Below are positions 6,336-9,796 of a stretch of DNA of 9,796 bases, in pieces. A model generated the notes under the pieces. That model had not been told where the DNA came from, searched no databases, and was given only the letters and a program-made list of their open reading frames with translations. Numbering within the stretch: the stretch's first letter is position 1; each line of letters begins with the position of its first letter. This DNA comes from Draconibacterium sp. Lineage in GTDB: Bacteria; Bacteroidota; Bacteroidia; Bacteroidales; Prolixibacteraceae. The stretch covers positions 1 to 9,796 of the forward strand of contig JAUVDE010000091.1 in NCBI GenBank assembly GCA_030595485.1, given 5' to 3'. The translations under genes and the position numbers were made by a program.

Positions 6336-7838
6336 TTATAGTTCACAATACAAACCGTCGTTGGTTAAGTTTTTGCACGGATAGCGCCACTGCTGGCCTT
6401 TGCTAACTAACTGGTCTGTAACTTCGGGGCCCCAGGTGCCGGCCGGATAACCATAAATTGGAATTTCCGGATTGGTTTTCCATGCGTTAAGAATAGGCTG
6501 CACAAATTTCCAGGCAGCTTCAACAGCATCGCCGCGGGCATAAAGTGTAGCATCGCCTTGCATACTATCCAGTAATAAGCGGGCATACGAATCGGGTACT
6601 TTTTTGTCGACTAAATCGGAGTAATGGAAATCCATATTTACGGTTTGTACCTTAAAACCAGCTCCGGGTGTTTTCATGCCAAACTTTAATAAAATACCTT
6701 CATCGGGTTGAATGCGAATGATGAGTTGGTTGTGTGTATTTCCAAATTCCGATGAGCCAAACAAGTTGTGTGGTACATTCTTAAAATGAATCACAATTTC
6801 GGTTACGCGGGTGGGAAGTTTTTTTCCGGTACGAATTAAAAAGGGTACGTCTGCCCAACGCCAGTTATCGATAAAGAACTTTAGGGCTACAAAAGTTTCT
6901 GTTCGTGAATGTTTATCAACGCCTGGTTCATCGCGGTAGCCGAGCACTTGTTTTCCACCAATATTCGATTCGGTATATTGTCCGCGAATTACATGCCGCG
7001 GAACCTCATTCTCTTTTATGGGGCGAATGGATTGAAATACTTTTAAGGTTTCATTTCTGATGGCATTGGCTTCCACAACAATTGGTGCTTCCATGGCCAC
7101 AAAACCAACCACTTGCAATAAATGGTTTTGTAACATATCGCGCATGGCGCCCGAATGGTCGTAATAGCCACCACGACCTTCAACTCCCAGACTTTCTGAC
7201 GAAGTTATTTCCACCCGTTCAATGTATCTACGGTTCCAAAGTGGTTCAAAAATCCCGTTCGAAAAACGCGTAACCAGCATGTTCTGTACGGTTTCTTTTC
7301 CCAGATAGTGGTCAATACGGTAAATCTGATCTTCCGAAAAGTAATTCAGTAATTGAACATTTAATTCTTGCGCCGACTGCAAAGTTGTACCAAATGGCTT
7401 TTCAACAATAAGTTTTCTGAAATATTTATTTGATTTACTTAAACCATTTTCGGACAAAAACTTTGGAATTACACCGTATAAAGATGGTGGTGTGGATAGG
7501 TAGAAAATATAGTTTTGTTCAATTTCCAGCTTTTCCGAAATTTCACCTAATCTGTTTTTTAGGGGCACAAAATCTTCAGCTGAGTTATTCTGTACAGCCT
7601 GGTAAAACAAAAGCTTTTTGAATTCAGCAACTTTCTCGTCTTTTGGTAAAAACTCGTCGGCTCGCTTCCTGAAATCATCATCGGAAAGTGGAGAACGCGA
7701 TGCACCCAAAACTGCAAATTTATCGGGAAGTAAGTTTTGACTATAAAGTTCGAAAAGCGCGGGTATAAGTTTCCGTTTGCATAAATCGCCCGAAGCACCA
7801 AAAATAACCAGTATCTGATTTTCTGTTTTCTTCATCAT
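6336..7838 (-). CDS. zwf: glucose-6-phosphate 1-dehydrogenase
   Basis: Oxidises glucose 6-phosphate to 6-phosphogluconolactone, reducing NAD(P)+, and is the entry step of the oxidative pentose phosphate pathway. The 500-residue product is of normal length. GASGDLCKRKLIPALF (14-29) is the Rossmann dinucleotide-binding motif. EKPFG (146-150) and RIDHYLGKE (174-182) form the substrate site. By analogy with the Leuconostoc enzyme, D176 and H239 (in RDMLQNH) form the catalytic dyad and H177 binds phosphate. The start has two adjacent ATGs (7836-7838 and 7833-7835); either is possible and the difference is one residue. pgl follows at 36 bp. A 14-bp direct repeat lies just upstream (7856-7883). In many Bacteroidota gnd sits next to zwf; here the upstream neighbour is a PPTase gene 238 bp away, so gnd must lie elsewhere or be absent. 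Confidence 0.97.
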   Translation of the reverse strand: MMKKTENQILVIFGASGDLCKRKLIPALFELYSQNLLPDKFAVLGASRSPLSDDDFRKRADEFLPKDEKVAEFKKLLFYQAVQNNSAEDFVPLKNRLGEISEKLEIEQNYIFYLSTPPSLYGVIPKFLSENGLSKSNKYFRKLIVEKPFGTTLQSAQELNVQLLNYFSEDQIYRIDHYLGKETVQNMLVTRFSNGIFEPLWNRRYIERVEITSSESLGVEGRGGYYDHSGAMRDMLQNHLLQVVGFVAMEAPIVVEANAIRNETLKVFQSIRPIKENEVPRHVIRGQYTESNIGGKQVLGYRDEPGVDKHSRTETFVALKFFIDNWRWADVPFLIRTGKKLPTRVTEIVIHFKNVPHNLFGSSEFGNTHNQLIIRIQPDEGILLKFGMKTPGAGFKVQTVNMDFHYSDLVDKKVPDSYARLLLDSMQGDATLYARGDAVEAAWKFVQPILNAWKTNPEIPIYGYPAGTWGPEVTDQLVSKGQQWRYPCKNLTNDGLYCEL

Positions 7839-7855
7839 TAAGATTTTTAGTAGCT

Positions 7856-7883
7856 AGTACCAAGTAATGAGTACCAGTTAATA
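7856..7883. repeat. imperfect 14-bp direct repeat upstream of zwf
   Basis: AGTACCAAGTAATG (7856-7869) is followed directly by AGTACCAGTTAATA (7870-7883), matching at 11 of 14 positions. On the coding strand of zwf this gives two TGGTACT boxes 14 nt apart, between 18 and 45 nt upstream of the start codon. It could be an operator or a relic of a dispersed repeat; nothing in the sequence decides between them. Confidence 0.4.
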
Positions 7884-7969
7884 CTATTAAAGGATATGCG
7901 ATTCCTTTTTATGTTATTTAAACTCTGTAATTATTTCTCAGCTGTTATAAATATTTAATGCCGGATAAT

Positions 7970-8058
7970 GATTAACGAATATCGAATGATGAAGTTCATT
8001 ATAAATTTCTGATTTTGTTTTCTGCAAAATCGTTAATCCTCAATCGTTAATCGATATT
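7970..8058. repeat. dispersed repeat family B, copy 2, with an inverted partner
   Basis: Positions 8019-8058 match the copy at 291-329 almost base for base, including two ATCGTTAA units and the ending CGTTAATCGATATT. About 50 bp to the left, GATTAACGA (7970-7978) is the exact reverse complement of TCGTTAATC, which occurs twice in the right part. The whole may therefore be a larger palindromic element. It fills much of the gap between the PPTase and zwf genes. No coding potential was seen. Confidence 0.6.
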
Positions 8059-8076
8059 TTAAGTTTATTCTAATTT

Positions 8077-8709
8077 TTACTCCTCAACGCAATATACAAC
8101 TACATTGTTTTTCATAAAGAAGTAGTGTAGTTTAAAATTAACTTTTTTCAGCATTAGCTGAAGACTGCCTTTGCATGTTCCTTCCGAAGAGAGTGAAAAA
8201 GGTTGGATGAAGATTTGCTTGTTAAATTCGATTCCTTGGTCATCGATACATTTAAAAATAGCTTCTTTGGCTGCCCAAAAAAGCAGTTTGGCTTCTTGTT
8301 GTTTTTGCAAACCCGCAATAAATTCCTGTTCTTTTGGGTGGAGAAAACGAGTTGCAATTTTATCGATGATTCGTGTGGTTTGTTCCACATCAATTCCAAT
8401 GTTCTTTTCTGAAATAAAAACACAGGCAAAGTCGACCGAATGCGAAATACTGATGTTAAGGTTGCTATGTTTTAAATAAGGCTTTCCGGCTTGGTTGTAT
8501 TCAATCTCAGCATTTTTGTTTAAAAGCTTTTGAAGTAAAATGCGTGAAGCCAGAAATTCCTTTTTACGGCGTTCGGCGATAAAATTGTCAAACTTAAGCT
8601 GGTCGATTTCTGAAAGTGTACATTGTGTGGCAAGTTCATCTGAGGAGTCACGTAAACTCCAAATTCCGATTCTCCCAACAGGGGTAGTTATGATTTTTTC
8701 AAATGGCAT
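8077..8709 (-). CDS. 4'-phosphopantetheinyl transferase, Sfp-like superfamily
   Basis: Transfers the phosphopantetheine arm of coenzyme A to a serine of acyl- or peptidyl-carrier proteins, turning them into active holo forms. The 210-residue product carries GKPYLK at 75-80, ISISHS at 86-91, GIDVEQ at 105-110 (metal-binding Asp and Glu) and FWAAKEAIFK at 144-153 (the WxxKEA motif). That order and spacing are those of the two-domain Sfp/HetI type, not the short AcpS type. The carrier protein it serves is not in the window, so primary fatty-acid synthesis or a secondary pathway are both possible. It follows gldD in the same direction after a 161-bp gap with a possible terminator, so it may have its own promoter. 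The ATG at 8709 is the only good start before the first conserved block. Confidence 0.93.
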   Translation of the reverse strand: MPFEKIITTPVGRIGIWSLRDSSDELATQCTLSEIDQLKFDNFIAERRKKEFLASRILLQKLLNKNAEIEYNQAGKPYLKHSNLNISISHSVDFACVFISEKNIGIDVEQTTRIIDKIATRFLHPKEQEFIAGLQKQQEAKLLFWAAKEAIFKCIDDQGIEFNKQIFIQPFSLSSEGTCKGSLQLMLKKVNFKLHYFFMKNNVVVYCVEE

Positions 8710-8774
8710 TATACCAGTTTATATGTTAAATTTCTCAAAAGAAAAATGATGAATTTTTGCGTTATCCGAAAAAG

Positions 8775-8809
8775 AAAAGTTAGTAATAGCAAGGCTATAG
8801 ATAACTTTT
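8775..8809 (-). terminator. possible terminator after gldD
   Basis: An inverted repeat pairs AAAAGTTA (8775-8782) with TAACTTTT (8802-8809) and ATAGC (8786-8790) with GCTAT (8794-8798), with a 3x3 internal loop and a 3-nt apical loop. On the minus strand it is followed by a T-rich stretch, ACTTTTCTTTTTC. The stem is AT-rich and interrupted, so termination may be weak. It would separate gldE-gldD from the PPTase gene. Confidence 0.45.
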
Positions 8810-8870
8810 ATTTGGAAGTAGAAGGTAAAAAGGCGCATTTTTATTGGGTAATTTAGCATATGAAATGGTA

Positions 8871-9479
8871 TTAGTTCCAGCTTGTGGTTTCAATCATTCT
8901 AATTATATCCGGTTCGATGAAATTAATCACCGGTTTTAAGGAATCCATGTCGGGTGTTTCACGAATGTAAAATGCACCACGTAAAAAATGTTTTGTGCTG
9001 TCGGTTAAGAAAAATTGTATGGGTGAGGCCGCATTTCCTTTAATTTTATAAATAGTGCCGTAAACACTTTCAGCCGGATTCATAAAAATCTGCTCGTCGA
9101 TGGCATCGGCTTTAATGGAGTGTTTATAGGCCAAGCGACGCGTATCTTCCATAAATTGAATTAAGGCTTCCCGACGCGTTTGTTTTTGATTATTAAGATT
9201 GTAATAGGAAATATGAACCTCAACCTTATTCTCTGGAATTGTAATGTTTATCCAACTGTCTTCACTAAGATTGTGGCGGTCTTTTTCAATTGCCGAATAG
9301 GTAGGAATCTCAAAACTATAGGGATAATTATTAGGAATCCGGACATATTCTTTTTCCGGAAAACCGATTCTGAAATAACCTCGGGGACGGGGCGTGTAGC
9401 TTTCGCTGCACGCTGCAAAAAAGAATAAGAGTACAATAAGAAATTTCCAAACCTTCATTCGAATAAGTTTTTGAATCAT
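8871..9479 (-). CDS. gldD: gliding motility-associated lipoprotein GldD
   Basis: An envelope lipoprotein found in Bacteroidota. In Flavobacterium johnsoniae GldD is required for gliding, and such proteins are linked to the type IX secretion machinery; its molecular role is unclear. The 202-residue product starts with a basic, hydrophobic signal peptide and a lipobox FAAC with the lipidated Cys at residue 24. The diagnostic block PRPRGYFRIGFPEKEYVRI follows, then YPYSFEIPTYS. A second in-frame ATG at 9456-9458 would give a 16-residue signal before the Cys and is equally plausible; no Shine-Dalgarno sequence separates the two. It begins 25 bp after the gldE stop and is surely co-transcribed with it. 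Presence of the gene does not prove gliding, since many non-gliding members of the phylum keep it. Confidence 0.93.
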   Translation of the reverse strand: MIQKLIRMKVWKFLIVLLFFFAACSESYTPRPRGYFRIGFPEKEYVRIPNNYPYSFEIPTYSAIEKDRHNLSEDSWINITIPENKVEVHISYYNLNNQKQTRREALIQFMEDTRRLAYKHSIKADAIDEQIFMNPAESVYGTIYKIKGNAASPIQFFLTDSTKHFLRGAFYIRETPDMDSLKPVINFIEPDIIRMIETTSWN

Positions 9480-9504
9480 ATCAATTTATGAACGCATGGA
9501 AGCG

Positions 9505-9796
9505 TTAATTATTGACTGTTACTTTTATTTGTTTTATCCGGCGATTGTCAACCTCTTCGATGGTAAACATAAATGTTTTGCATTTTATTTCTTCATGCAA
9601 AGTGGGGATCTCGCCTTTTATCTCAAGGATTAAACCGGCAAGCGTATCGGCATCGCCTTTTACATCGTCAAAAATAGTGTCGTCGCAATTAACAACTTTG
9701 TAGAAATCGCCCAGCAGAACTTTAGCGTCAAATAAAAATTCATGCTCCGAAATCTTGCTGAAGAAACTTTCTTCTTCGTCAAATTCGTCGCTAATG
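9505..9796 (-). CDS. gldE: GldE-like CNNM/CorC-family protein, C-terminal part only
   Basis: Only the last 96 residues are in the window; the start lies beyond the right edge. The fragment reads ISDEFDEEE, then an acidic C-terminal domain including LLGDFYKVVN, DTLAGLILEIKGEIP and RRIKQIKVTVNN before TAA at 9505-9507. That is the CorC/HlyC transporter-associated domain which follows paired CBS domains in CNNM/CorC-type membrane proteins. The position 25 bp before gldD identifies it as GldE rather than a general hemolysin-family homologue. In F. johnsoniae GldE is partly redundant and supports gliding. The TM and CBS domains cannot be checked here. Confidence 0.85.
   Translation of the reverse strand, partial: ISDEFDEEESFFSKISEHEFLFDAKVLLGDFYKVVNCDDTIFDDVKGDADTLAGLILEIKGEIPTLHEEIKCKTFMFTIEEVDNRRIKQIKVTVNN

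Noticed and set aside
9180..9436. open frames on both strands inside gldD
   Set aside because: They overlap the conserved PRPRGYFRIGFPEKEY block of GldD and are frame shadows.

Overview
The window looks like chromosomal DNA from a Bacteroidota bacterium, most likely a Bacteroidales/Marinilabiliales-type organism. The gliding-associated pair gldE-gldD is restricted to that phylum. Other pointers are the AT-rich intergenic DNA, the scarcity of Shine-Dalgarno sequences, a perfect TAnnTTTG-type -7 element upstream of dinB, and protein variants typical of the phylum. This is inferred from gene content and sequence style; no database search was possible. No phage, plasmid, CRISPR, rRNA or tRNA signature was seen.

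Layout. Positions 1-586 are non-coding. They hold a strong terminator of an upstream gene and two degenerate dispersed repeats. dinB (DNA polymerase IV) follows on the + strand. The roughly 590 bp after it are gene-free and packed with palindromic, REP/MITE-like repeats. Next, still on +, is a membrane-anchored alpha/beta hydrolase whose frame is cut by a UGA three codons after the catalytic histidine. The frame then stays open for 28 more codons that look like the missing last helix. From about 3300 to the end every gene is on the - strand. Read in transcription order from the right edge these are gldE (partial), gldD, a 4'-phosphopantetheinyl transferase, zwf, pgl, a UMF1-family MFS transporter and a PlsC/Aas-like acyltransferase.

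How the genes work together. zwf and pgl encode the first two steps of the oxidative pentose phosphate pathway, giving NADPH and 6-phosphogluconate; gnd is not in the window. The MFS transporter and acyltransferase follow in the same direction with short gaps. Their pairing recalls the enterobacterial lplT-aas lysophospholipid salvage pair, although the transporter belongs to a different MFS family. gldE and gldD encode envelope proteins linked to gliding and type IX secretion, and the PPTase activates carrier proteins. dinB is a stand-alone translesion polymerase gene.

Most unusual points: (1) the in-frame UGA in the hydrolase, followed after 4 nt by a perfect 7-bp stem; (2) at least three families of dispersed palindromic repeats in the intergenic regions; (3) the transporter-acyltransferase pair, in which acyltransferase motif III has lost its usual glutamate. 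No clearly new multi-gene system was found.
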